Source: an uncultured Oscillospiraceae bacterium
Lineage (GTDB): Bacteria; Bacillota; Clostridia; Oscillospirales; Oscillospiraceae
Direction of reading: 5' to 3'
Length of the DNA: 45,817 nucleotides
NCBI GenBank assembly: GCA_934636865.1
Contig: CAKUBI010000013.1
Span: 1 to 45,817 of the forward strand
The notes under the pieces were generated by a model. It made no database searches, was not told the DNA's origin, and worked only from the letters and a program-made list of their open reading frames with translations. Of the stretch, positions 15,249 through 23,543 are shown in pieces. Position 1 is the first letter of the stretch. Each line of letters starts with the position of its first letter. Both the position numbers and the translations under genes were made by a program.

Positions 15249-16628
15249 TCACCTTTCCTTATTGATCTGTTCAACGGCAAGCAGCGCGCTTTCCAGCTGC
15301 ACGGAGACAAGACGGCGGATCGAGATCACCTCATAATCCACATGCTCTTCAAGCCAGGTGCACATGCGCTCCAGCTCATCGAAAAATCTCTTGTGGCAGA
15401 AGCTCAGAAGCTCGCTCTCATCCAGGCTCAGCCGCTGCGTGTTCTGCAGCTCGTAAGCGCAGGCGCGGACCGCGAGCGCAACGTTGAGGCACTCAAAAAG
15501 GCGCGAGCCGTAAAGATTGTCAAACATTTCCGAGACCGTCGCGTTCTTTTCAAACTGCGGTCCCTTTGCCCAGTTCTCCTTCGCCTTGTTCTGCGCATCG
15601 TTGCTCTCGATGCAGCTGTCAACAAATTCAAAGAAGGGGTTGTCGTCATGGAAACAGGCATGGACCTGCGACCAGTACTTGCCGAGCACGGCGTAATTCT
15701 CCGTGTTCAGGCGGATGTTCTCGAGCACTGCGTCGCGCCGGGTCATTCCCTCGATCTCGGAGGTATCGGCGATGCGTTTGTCGTAGAAGTACGGCAGCTC
15801 CGCCATCATGACCATGCACTTGCAGACATTGGCGATATAGTCCGCCGAGCAGCCGCCGCACTTCATGTTGGTGCGGGGCACGCCGCCGCCAAAGCGGATC
15901 ATGTAGTTGACCATCGCGGTGACGGACATCATGCTGTGCACCGCGGGAGAATACTTGGTGATATACGCAGACTCCGGCTCGCCGAGGTGCAGAGGAACAT
16001 TCTGCCGGCGGGCAGCATTTTCAAGCCTGGCGCAAAGCTCGGGGATGTTGTCCGTCAGATACCAGTACGCGCCGCCGAACGCACAGTTGTGCAGGGAGAA
16101 CATGAACTCCGGATGCAGCGCGTCGATCAGCTTCATCAGCGCCTGCGTCTCAGGCAGCGGGTCATCAAATTTCGCACCGCGGATATTGATGGGGAACGTC
16201 CACTCCACCTGCTTGTTTCCGGGCGGGCGATAGAAGCCGCGCGCATAATTAAGCAGGCTGTAGGGCCCCTTGAACCACCCTTCGTTCAGCCGCGTGCCGT
16301 CGGGGTCGATGCAGGGAATCAGATACCAGGTAAACTGCGTCTGCTCAAGGTACTCCGGGTGCGCGCCGAAGATCTCGCCCAGCGTGATCATCGTCATCGC
16401 GCCGATCGGTTCATTCGGATGCGGACAAGCAAAACAGAGCGCCGTTTTCTGCCCGCGGCCCATGATCATGGCCTTGATGGGATGACCCTGCCGGGACGTG
16501 CCGATGATCTCGGTGCGGATGGTATCGGGATAGGCCTGTGCCAGGCGGTCGATCTGCCTGTCAAGCTCATCCACGGTGTAGAACGTAGCGTAGTCAGGCA
16601 CCAGATTCAGAATTTCTTCAATTTGCAT
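15249..16628 (-). CDS. M14 family zinc carboxypeptidase
   Basis: The 459-residue protein has the M14 metallocarboxypeptidase core. The zinc ligands are His70 and Glu73 in CPHPNEPIG and probably His180 in FMFSLHNCAFGG; the IPCIDPDG and LNEGWF phrases fit substrate-binding strands. The N-terminal ATFYTVDELDRQIDRLAQAYPD is typical. There is no signal peptide, so it acts in the cytoplasm on imported peptides, removing C-terminal residues or cleaving gamma-linked ones. The C-terminal 150 residues are helical and not recognised. It follows the binding-protein gene by 92 bases with a hairpin between, and is 4 bases ahead of the MATE gene. Confidence 0.88.
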   Translation of the reverse strand: MQIEEILNLVPDYATFYTVDELDRQIDRLAQAYPDTIRTEIIGTSRQGHPIKAMIMGRGQKTALCFACPHPNEPIGAMTMITLGEIFGAHPEYLEQTQFTWYLIPCIDPDGTRLNEGWFKGPYSLLNYARGFYRPPGNKQVEWTFPINIRGAKFDDPLPETQALMKLIDALHPEFMFSLHNCAFGGAYWYLTDNIPELCARLENAARRQNVPLHLGEPESAYITKYSPAVHSMMSVTAMVNYMIRFGGGVPRTNMKCGGCSADYIANVCKCMVMMAELPYFYDKRIADTSEIEGMTRRDAVLENIRLNTENYAVLGKYWSQVHACFHDDNPFFEFVDSCIESNDAQNKAKENWAKGPQFEKNATVSEMFDNLYGSRLFECLNVALAVRACAYELQNTQRLSLDESELLSFCHKRFFDELERMCTWLEEHVDYEVISIRRLVSVQLESALLAVEQINKER

Positions 16629-16673
16629 GGTTTCACCTCACAATAGAGTCAAATATATTTTCTTGGCAGTAAA

Positions 16674-16711
16674 GGCAGCGGTGCCGCAGAGAGCCGCGCG
16701 GCGCCGCTGCC
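16674..16711 (-). other. Intercistronic hairpin after the binding-protein gene
   Basis: GGCAGCGG and CCGCTGCC pair, with an inner GCCGC/GCGGC continuation, giving a long GC-rich stem and no clear T run. It lies just after the binding-protein stop, where a hairpin often stabilises that part of the mRNA or weakens read-through. Confidence 0.6.
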
Positions 16712-16720
16712 CGAGGAGGA

Positions 16721-18322
16721 TCAGTGATTGAGCCAGCAGTAGGTATACTCGGCATAGGAGCACTTGCCCACCGCTTCATCAGAGTACGGATGATTCATCA
16801 CATACTTGTAGGCAGGAGAATAGCCGAGCCATTCGGAGATCAGCACGATCGGCACATCCTTTGCAAGGACCGTCTGCATCTCCTTGTAATACGGCGCGCG
16901 CAGCTCCGTCGTCGATTCGCTTGCACCCTTCTGGAGCAGCTCATCGACCTGAGGGTTCGAGTAGCCGCCGAAGTTGAACAGGCCGCCCGTACCGACAAAC
17001 TCGGCAATCGCCGCAACGTCGGGGCCCTGATAGCCGCCGTAGAGCGTCATGTCATACTCGCGTCTCTGCGCGACCTTTTCATCCCAGGCGGCGTATTCGA
17101 GCATGTTGATCTTCACATCGATGCCGATCTCGCCGAGCTGCGCCTTGATGACCTGCGCCATATCGGGGAAGGGCTCATAGTTGTAGGTATCGAGCTCCAC
17201 ATGCAGGTAATAGCCGTCGGCATCCTTGCTCAGGCCGGTCTTTTCCATATACTGCTTGGCAAGCTCCAGATCATAGGAGGGGACGGCCGCGTCAGCGTCG
17301 GTGTTGCAGGCCCAGCTGTAGAGCGGCGTGATGTAGGTGGTCGCCTTCTGGCCGATGCCGCCCATGGCGCGGTTGACGATATCGTCAGAGTTGGTAGCAT
17401 GCGCAACGGCAAGGCGGAAGTTCAGATCGCTGTACGGCTCGCGCGTCATATCCATGCAGATATAGAAGCGGGAGGGATAGATCGTCTTGAAGTTGTTGAG
17501 CTGATCGTTGGACAGGAGGTTGTTCAGCTCGCTGGACGGCGCAATGATGCCGAGCACATCGAGCTCACCGTTGTAGAACGACTGCATGGCCGTGTTGGCG
17601 TCGGAGATGTAGCTGTAGATCACCTTGTCGAGATACGGAAGCTCCGGTCCGCGGAAGAAATCCTCGTTGCGGACAAGCGTGATGCTGACGCCCTTTTTCC
17701 ACTCGCTGAACTTGAAGGGACCCGTGCCGATCGGCGTCTGCATGGAGTCGTCGTCCATCCAGTCCTGATTCTCATACACATGGCGCGGCAGGATGTGCAC
17801 GCCGTTGTAGGCAAGGGTGCTGAGGAAGCGGGCGTCCATCTGCTTGAGGTGGAACTCGACTGTGTAGTCGTCGGGACAGGTAACGCTTTCAAGGTTTGAA
17901 AGCGAGGTCGCCGCGAAGCACTGCTGCGCGATGATATTTTCAAAGGTGAACTTGACGTCATCGCTCGTGAACGGCTCGCCGTCGTGGAACTTGACGTTTT
18001 CCGGCAGCGTGAAGGTATAGGTCAGGCCGTCCTCGCTGACGGTATAGCCGGTGGCAAGGTCCAGGATGATCTCTTCATTGTTGTTGGTCTTGAGCAGGCG
18101 GCTGAAGATGTTCTGCGCAACGATATCCATGGCGTTGTCCGTCTTGCCGTCGGGGTTGAGCGTGATGGGCTCGGCCGACTGGCCGATGATGATGGTCCCG
18201 CCGGTTTTGATGCCGTCAGCATTGGTTTCGCCGCCGGAAGGCGCCGGGGTGTCGCCGGAACAGCCCGGCAGCAGGGTCAGTACCATGACCAGAGTCAAAA
18301 TAGCCGTGAGAAAACGTTTCAT
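16721..18322 (-). CDS. Peptide-type ABC substrate-binding lipoprotein
   Basis: The 533-residue protein belongs to the SBP_bac_5 family (OppA/DppA type). The N-terminus has a lipoprotein signal with lipobox LLPGC (Cys21), then a Ser/Pro/Gly linker. Family motifs are GGTIIIGQSAEPITLNP, LTYTFTLPENVKFHDG near residue 105, and TSDDVKFTFENI. It would be held on the outer face of the membrane and deliver oligopeptides to the OppBCDF complex encoded just upstream. The length is normal. ATG 18322 is preceded by GGAGG. It follows oppF by 20 bases. Confidence 0.94.
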   Translation of the reverse strand: MKRFLTAILTLVMVLTLLPGCSGDTPAPSGGETNADGIKTGGTIIIGQSAEPITLNPDGKTDNAMDIVAQNIFSRLLKTNNNEEIILDLATGYTVSEDGLTYTFTLPENVKFHDGEPFTSDDVKFTFENIIAQQCFAATSLSNLESVTCPDDYTVEFHLKQMDARFLSTLAYNGVHILPRHVYENQDWMDDDSMQTPIGTGPFKFSEWKKGVSITLVRNEDFFRGPELPYLDKVIYSYISDANTAMQSFYNGELDVLGIIAPSSELNNLLSNDQLNNFKTIYPSRFYICMDMTREPYSDLNFRLAVAHATNSDDIVNRAMGGIGQKATTYITPLYSWACNTDADAAVPSYDLELAKQYMEKTGLSKDADGYYLHVELDTYNYEPFPDMAQVIKAQLGEIGIDVKINMLEYAAWDEKVAQRREYDMTLYGGYQGPDVAAIAEFVGTGGLFNFGGYSNPQVDELLQKGASESTTELRAPYYKEMQTVLAKDVPIVLISEWLGYSPAYKYVMNHPYSDEAVGKCSYAEYTYCWLNH

Positions 18323-18342
18323 CTTTATTCCTCCTTATTTCA

Positions 18343-19359
18343 TTACAGTCCAGTCACCTGGCTGCATCTGATGAAATGGCCGCAGCCTGCGTCCACAAGC
18401 GTCTGCTCGCGGCGGCAGCATTCTTCTGTCGCCTGCGGGCAGCGGGGGTGGAACGGACAGCCGCTTGGGATCGCAACGGGGGTAGGCGGTTCGCCGGGCA
18501 GATGGATGATCTCATGCTCGTCGCGGGGATCGATACTTCCGCAGTTCGAGATCAGCGCCCTGGTATACGGGTGCTGCGGATGCGCGACAACTTCATCGGC
18601 GGGTCCCATCTCGACGATCCTGCCGAGATACATGACCGCGATACGGCTGGAGATATAACGGGTGGTGGTGATGTCATGGCTGATGAACACCATGGCCGTA
18701 TTCTCGCGCTGCGAGGTTTCATAAAGCAGGTTGATGATATCGGCGCGGATGGACACGTCCAGCATGGACACCGGCTCGTCGGCGACGATGACCGCCGGGT
18801 GGAGCAGCATGGAGCGCAGGATGGAAATGCGCTGCAGCTGTCCGCCGCTGAGCTCATGTGGAAAGCGGTCGAGGAAGCTTTCCGCCGGGAGGAGCCCCGC
18901 AAGGGAGAGCTCGCGGACGGCAAGCTCTCTTCGCGCCTCGTCGCTATCGCCGATATGGTGGAGCTTCATCGCGTCGATCAGCGTCTTTCCGATGCTGTAG
19001 TGCGGATCGAAGGTATCGAACGGGTTCTGGAACACCATCTGCGTGCTTCGGCGGAAGGCAAGGCGGTCCGAGCGGTAGAGCTCCTCCATATCCCTGCCGT
19101 CCAGGCGGATCGAGCCTGAGGTGCACTTTTCAAGCCGCACGAGCAGGCGGCCAAGGCTGCTCTTTCCGCAGCCCGATTCGCCGATAACGCCGAGCACCTC
19201 TCCCTTTTGCAGCGAAAAGCTGACGCCGTCCACAGCCTTGACAACCGCCTTTTTGATCACCGTTCCGTCACTGCTGACATGCTTTTTCTTCTGCGGGTAG
19301 TAGCGGCGGACGTCATTGACCTCCAAAACCGGCGTCTGATTCAGGTTGACCTGCTTCAT
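18343..19359 (-). CDS. Oligopeptide ABC transporter ATPase, OppF type
   Basis: The 338-residue ATPase has Walker A GESGCGKSS, signature LSGGQ (HELSGGQLQRISI), Walker B VIVADEP and the H-loop FISHDI. The C-terminal oligopeptide/dipeptide extension contains CPFHPRCPQATEEC. In this family the extension often holds a cysteine cluster. It pairs with the OppD-type ATPase upstream, and the two reading frames overlap by four bases (ATGA), indicating coupled translation. It energises peptide import. Confidence 0.94.
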   Translation of the reverse strand: MKQVNLNQTPVLEVNDVRRYYPQKKKHVSSDGTVIKKAVVKAVDGVSFSLQKGEVLGVIGESGCGKSSLGRLLVRLEKCTSGSIRLDGRDMEELYRSDRLAFRRSTQMVFQNPFDTFDPHYSIGKTLIDAMKLHHIGDSDEARRELAVRELSLAGLLPAESFLDRFPHELSGGQLQRISILRSMLLHPAVIVADEPVSMLDVSIRADIINLLYETSQRENTAMVFISHDITTTRYISSRIAVMYLGRIVEMGPADEVVAHPQHPYTRALISNCGSIDPRDEHEIIHLPGEPPTPVAIPSGCPFHPRCPQATEECCRREQTLVDAGCGHFIRCSQVTGL

Positions 19360-20324
19360 TTCTCTTCACCTCCAGCAAGATGACACGCGACCTGATGGCT
19401 GTTTACGCAGCGCAGCTGCGGCTTCTCCCGCATGCAGCGCTCGCAGGCGTATTTGCAGCGCGGCGCAAACACGCATCCTGCCGGCGGGTCGGACAGATCC
19501 GGAAGGCTGCCGCCGATGCTGAGCAGCGGCTTGCGCTCGCCCGATTCAAACTTGGGAAAGCTGTCGATCAGCCCCCGCGTATACGGATGAACAGGATCGA
19601 CCAGGACCTGATCGGTCGGTCCGGACTCGAGAAGGCTTCCGGCATACAGGACGGCAACGTTTCTGCACGTCCGCGCCACGACGGAAATATCGTGCGTGAT
19701 CATGATGCGCGTGATGCCCATCTGCTCTTCCAGCCGGACGATCTCGTCGAGGATCTGGTTCTGCGTGACGACGTCCAGCGCAGTCGTCGCCTCGTCCATA
19801 ATGAGAAGTTTGGGGTTAAAAAGAAGGCTCATCGCAATGCTCACGCGCTGCATCATGCCGCCGCTGAGCTCATGCGGATAGAGGTTGAACACTCTGGGCG
19901 GCAGGTTGACCATGCCCAGCATTTTCTCCACGACCTCCTTCGCCTCGGTGCGGGAAGCGTCCGGCCGGTGGCGCAGGTAAATGTCCGAGATAAAGGTTCC
20001 GATACGGTGCACCGGGCTCAGCGCGTTCATCGCCTTCTGAAAGACAATGGCCATTTCCTCCCAGCGCACGGCGGAAAGCTCCGCCGTGTCCATCCGGAAA
20101 AGGTCCCGATCCTCCAGCAGCGCCTGACCGCTTACAGCCGCTCTTCCCGGCGGGAGCAGTCGCAGGACCGCCATGATGAGCGTCGTTTTGCCGGAGCCCG
20201 ATTCGCCGACGATGCCGAGGGACTCGCCCTTTTCCACATCGAGCGAAACATGGTTGATGGCGTGCACATCCTTGCCGCCAGAATGATAGGTGACGGATAC
20301 GTCTTTGAGCGATAGCAGTGCCAT
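19356..20324 (-). CDS. Oligopeptide ABC transporter ATPase, OppD type
   Basis: The 322-residue ATPase has Walker A GESGSGKTT, signature LSGGMMQRVSIAM, Walker B LLIMDEATTALD and the H-loop ITHDISVV. The OppD-type C-terminal extension has CVFAPRCKYACERC, a cysteine spacing reported as iron-sulfur binding in related DppD proteins. It forms a heterodimer with the OppF-type subunit. The gene starts 6 bases after oppC. Confidence 0.94.
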   Translation of the reverse strand: MALLSLKDVSVTYHSGGKDVHAINHVSLDVEKGESLGIVGESGSGKTTLIMAVLRLLPPGRAAVSGQALLEDRDLFRMDTAELSAVRWEEMAIVFQKAMNALSPVHRIGTFISDIYLRHRPDASRTEAKEVVEKMLGMVNLPPRVFNLYPHELSGGMMQRVSIAMSLLFNPKLLIMDEATTALDVVTQNQILDEIVRLEEQMGITRIMITHDISVVARTCRNVAVLYAGSLLESGPTDQVLVDPVHPYTRGLIDSFPKFESGERKPLLSIGGSLPDLSDPPAGCVFAPRCKYACERCMREKPQLRCVNSHQVACHLAGGEEK

Positions 20325-20330
20325 GGTTTC

Positions 20331-21179
20331 TTACTCCTTTCCCAAATTACGCAGTTTGGGGCTGAGTACGCGGTTGAGCCCGTCACCGACGAGGTAGAAG
20401 GTCACGACGGTATAGATGATGGCAAGACCGCCAAACAGGCAGATCCACCAGCCGTTCGTCAGGTAGCTCTTGCCGCTCTGGATAACCTGCCCCCAGCTGA
20501 TCACGTTCGGATCGCCGAGACCCAGGAAGGCAAGGCTCGACTCCGTGAGGATGGCGCTTGCAATACCCATGGTCGTGTTGGCGATGATGGGGAAAATGCC
20601 GTTCGGGATCACGTGGCGGAAAAGGATCGAAAGGCGGCTTTCACCGATAGCCTCCGCGGATTTAACGAAGGTGCGCTCCCGCAGGCTCATGGCCTGCGCG
20701 CGCATCAGCTTTGCGTTGCCGACCCAGCTCGTCAGGCCCATGACCACCATCACGTTGAACAGGCCGCTGCCGAACAGCGCCACAACGATCAGAATGAGGA
20801 AAAACGTCGGCATCATCATAAAGACATTGATCAACTCGCCGAGGACGGCGTCCGTTCTGCCGCCGAAGTAGCCGGCAACACCGCCGAGCAGCGTGCCGAT
20901 GATACCGGCGATGAACGCCGCAGTCACGCCGATGAGCAGCGATGTGCGCGTGCCGAAGATCAGCATGGACAGAACATCGCGGCCAAGGCCGTCCGTACCG
21001 AGCAGGTGCAGCCCCGACGGCGCCTCGACCAGCTCATCCGACATAAAATACGGGTTATAGGGCGCCAGCACCGGCGCAAGGAGCGCGACCAGCAAAAGCG
21101 CGCACAGCATGATAAGGCCGATCTTCAGCTGCGGATTTTCACGGACCACAGCAAAGCCTTTGGTCAGTTTGTTCTTCAT
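20331..21179 (-). CDS. Oligopeptide ABC transporter permease, OppC type
   Basis: The 282-residue permease has an N-terminal helix (IGLIMLCALLLVALLAPVLA) followed by the family mark APSGLHLLGTDGLGRDVLS near residue 55. The binding-protein-dependent transport domain has about five further helices. The coupling helix carries the EAA-type loop SAEAIGESRLSILFRHVIPNG, which contacts the ATPases. It follows oppB by 11 bases. Confidence 0.94.
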   Translation of the reverse strand: MKNKLTKGFAVVRENPQLKIGLIMLCALLLVALLAPVLAPYNPYFMSDELVEAPSGLHLLGTDGLGRDVLSMLIFGTRTSLLIGVTAAFIAGIIGTLLGGVAGYFGGRTDAVLGELINVFMMMPTFFLILIVVALFGSGLFNVMVVMGLTSWVGNAKLMRAQAMSLRERTFVKSAEAIGESRLSILFRHVIPNGIFPIIANTTMGIASAILTESSLAFLGLGDPNVISWGQVIQSGKSYLTNGWWICLFGGLAIIYTVVTFYLVGDGLNRVLSPKLRNLGKE

Positions 21180-21190
21180 TTCCGTCCTCC

Positions 21191-22162
21191 TTATTTGCTG
21201 TTGTGGCTGATTCTGGGGTCAAGCACGGAGTAAAGGATATCGACAACGATCATCATCACGGCGATGCAGATGCTCATCACCAGATAGATGCCCATCAAAA
21301 CGGGATAATCGCGGCGGGAGATGGCCGTCATCATATAGCTGCCGAGCCCCGGCCAGGAAAAGACGATCTCAACGATCGCGGCGCCCGTGATGAGATAGGC
21401 CAGCTGGATGCCGAACACCGTGACTGTTGGCAGGATGGCATTGCGGAATACATAGCGGTTGAATATCTCGCGCTCGCTGGCGCCGGTCGCGCGAAGCGTC
21501 GTGATGAAGTCCTCGTTCATGACCTGAATGACGGAGGATCGTGCAATGCGGAAATAATACGGGATCAGCGTCAGCGACAGCGACATGCCCGGCAGGATCA
21601 GGTGCTTTGCAATGTCCAGCACCCGTGCAAAGCCGGTGTAGCCGGCACGCAGGTCCACCATGCCGGATGTCGGCAAAATGTGGAGCGTGGAGGAAAACAC
21701 CAGAATCAGCATAAGTCCCAGCCAGAAGCTCGGCGTGGAGTCAAAGAGATAGCTGACGCTGCCGAGCGCCATATCGAGCTTTGATCCAACGTGCCGCGCA
21801 CAGAAGATGCCGAGCATCGTTCCGAGGAACAGTGCGATCAGGCTGGCGCTGAGCGCCAGAACGATCGTCGGGACCAGACGGTCGAGGATCTCCTTCGCCA
21901 CGGGCTCGTTCGTATAGATGGACTCTCCCATGTCGCCGTGGAGCAGATTGCCGACATAGCGGAAAAACTGAATGTGGAGCGGCTGATCCAGCCCGTACTT
22001 CTCCGTCAGCGTCTGGATCATCTCCGGGGACGGAGACTCCGTGCCGGCGAGCAGGCGGATCGGATCGCCCGGCGCCGCGTGGATAATAGCGAAGTTGATG
22101 CAAAGGGACAGGGCAATACACAGAAGGCCTGTCAAGGTGCGTTTTCCAATGTATCTTGTCAT
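21191..22162 (-). CDS. Oligopeptide ABC transporter permease, OppB type
   Basis: The 323-residue permease is the first gene of the leftward operon. It has a first helix (LLCIALSLCINFAIIHAAPGDP), the extracellular region LTEKYGLDQPLHIQFFRYV near residue 50, and the permease domain with the coupling loop TTLRATGASEREIFNRYVFRN. It pairs with OppC to form the membrane channel. ATG 22162 has AGGAGG upstream. The mRNA leader is about 100 bases if the promoter at 22277-22305 is used. Confidence 0.94.
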   Translation of the reverse strand: MTRYIGKRTLTGLLCIALSLCINFAIIHAAPGDPIRLLAGTESPSPEMIQTLTEKYGLDQPLHIQFFRYVGNLLHGDMGESIYTNEPVAKEILDRLVPTIVLALSASLIALFLGTMLGIFCARHVGSKLDMALGSVSYLFDSTPSFWLGLMLILVFSSTLHILPTSGMVDLRAGYTGFARVLDIAKHLILPGMSLSLTLIPYYFRIARSSVIQVMNEDFITTLRATGASEREIFNRYVFRNAILPTVTVFGIQLAYLITGAAIVEIVFSWPGLGSYMMTAISRRDYPVLMGIYLVMSICIAVMMIVVDILYSVLDPRISHNSK

Positions 22163-22276
22163 GGTTTCCTCCTTTGTTTCTGCTGTGCAGCTGTTCCGGC
22201 TTCCCGCGCTGTGGTATGATGCAAAATTTTCACGAAATCGACCGTTTTCATCGTTTTTTTGCTTTACCGCGGTTTC

Positions 22277-22305
22277 ACAATACCATCATAGCTGTCCCTT
22301 GCCAA
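22277..22305 (-). promoter_or_regulatory. Promoter of the leftward opp operon
   Basis: On the minus strand, TTGGCA (22305-22300), a 17-base spacer and TATTGT (22282-22277). The segment 22163-22496 has no gene: it holds this promoter, an AT-rich stretch with a TGATATATCA palindrome, and the rightward promoter of the M42 gene. Confidence 0.6.
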
Positions 22306-22324
22306 TAGCATTTTAAAAAATCAG

Positions 22325-22334
22325 TGATATATCA
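22325..22334. promoter_or_regulatory. Palindrome TGATATATCA, candidate GntR operator
   Basis: A perfect 10-bp palindrome in the divergent promoter region, about 20 bases upstream of the opp -35 and about 50 bases before the rightward -35. Size and AT-rich centre are compatible with GntR/FCD operators; the operon encodes such a regulator as its last gene. Confidence 0.4.
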
Positions 22335-22385
22335 GAGATATATTTTAAATATTTTAGATATTTTTTGTATTGCCGTTGCGTATTT

Positions 22386-22414
22386 TTGAAAAATCGTGTA
22401 GTTATTTTAATAAT
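22386..22414 (+). promoter_or_regulatory. Candidate promoter of the M42-pepF operon
   Basis: TTGAAA (22386-22391), 17 bases, AATAAT (22409-22414), within AT-rich sequence. The start codon is at 22497. AT-rich DNA gives many near matches, so certainty is moderate. Confidence 0.45.
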
Positions 22415-22496
22415 AGCGCTGATATTTAACTGTCCTTCACACACCATAATCTTAACAATCTTCACAAAAGCACTTGTTGATCAGGGAGGAAACACC

Positions 22497-23543
22497 ATGG
22501 AACAGCAATATGTATCTTACATCCGCGAGCAGCTGCATGCCGTGCTGGGGATCGACAGCCCCTCCGGCTGCACCGAGGAGGTCCAGCAGTACCTGTGCGA
22601 CACGCTGCGCGCGATGGGCTATGCGCCGCGCCGGCTCGTCAAGGGCGGCGTGCACGTCACGCTCGGCGGCGAGGGCGAACCGCTCACGCTTCTGGCCCAC
22701 GCCGACACGCTCGGCGCGGTCGTGCAGTACATCAAGCCCAACGGCCGCCTCGCCATCTCGAATATGACGCTGAACGTGCACAACGCAGAGGCTGAAAACG
22801 TGAAGGTCATCACCCGCTTCAACGGCGCGTATGAGGGCACGCTCCAGCTGTGCAACGCCTCGGTGCACGTCAATCCCGACCCGAATCAGGCGCGCGACCT
22901 GAACAAAAACATGGAGATCGTGCTCGACTACGACGTGAAAACGAAGGAGGATGTCGAAAAAATGGGCATCCTGCCCGGCGACGCGATCGCGCTCGAGCCG
23001 CGCCTTCGCATCACGGAGACCGGCTACGTCAAAAGCCGTTATCTTGACGACAAGGCTTCGGTCGTAGCGCTGCTGACGCTCGCCAAATGGGTCAGCGACA
23101 ACCACATCCGGCTCAAACGCCGCGTGGACATGCTCTTCACCGTGTACGAGGAGATCGGCCACGGCGGCGCGTGCGGCATCGCGGACGACACGGTCGAGCT
23201 GCTCGCCGTGGACATGGGCTGCGTGGGCGACAACGTCACCTGCACGGAGCGTCAGGTCTCCATCTGCGCCAAGGACAACAGCGGCCCCTACAACCGCGAG
23301 TTCGTCAACAAGCTCATCCGCTGCGCGCAGCAGGAAAAGCTTGACTACGCGGTGGACATCTACTACAGCTACTCCTCCGATGCTTCCGTCGCCATCCGCA
23401 CGGGCTACGACGTGCGCCACGCGCTGATCGGTCCCGGCGTTTACGCCTCCCACGGCTACGAGCGCACCCATCTTGACGGCATCTACAACACCTTCGCCCT
23501 CTTGAAGGCTTACGTTGAACAGGACGGTGGACACGGTGAATGA
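22497..23543 (+). CDS. M42 family metallo-aminopeptidase
   Basis: The 348-residue protein has the M42 (glutamyl aminopeptidase/TET) metal site: His68 and Asp70 in LLAHADTLG, the bridging Asp184-Asp185 in YLDDKAS, the catalytic Glu218-Glu219 in YEEIGHGG, DMGC near residue 240, and a final His in RTHLDG. Family enzymes form large cytosolic shells that remove N-terminal residues from peptides. ATG 22497 has GGGAGGAA 6 bases upstream; an in-frame extension to 22365 is AT-rich and lacks a binding site. It diverges from the opp operon and overlaps the pepF gene. Confidence 0.93.
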   Translation: MEQQYVSYIREQLHAVLGIDSPSGCTEEVQQYLCDTLRAMGYAPRRLVKGGVHVTLGGEGEPLTLLAHADTLGAVVQYIKPNGRLAISNMTLNVHNAEAENVKVITRFNGAYEGTLQLCNASVHVNPDPNQARDLNKNMEIVLDYDVKTKEDVEKMGILPGDAIALEPRLRITETGYVKSRYLDDKASVVALLTLAKWVSDNHIRLKRRVDMLFTVYEEIGHGGACGIADDTVELLAVDMGCVGDNVTCTERQVSICAKDNSGPYNREFVNKLIRCAQQEKLDYAVDIYYSYSSDASVAIRTGYDVRHALIGPGVYASHGYERTHLDGIYNTFALLKAYVEQDGGHGE

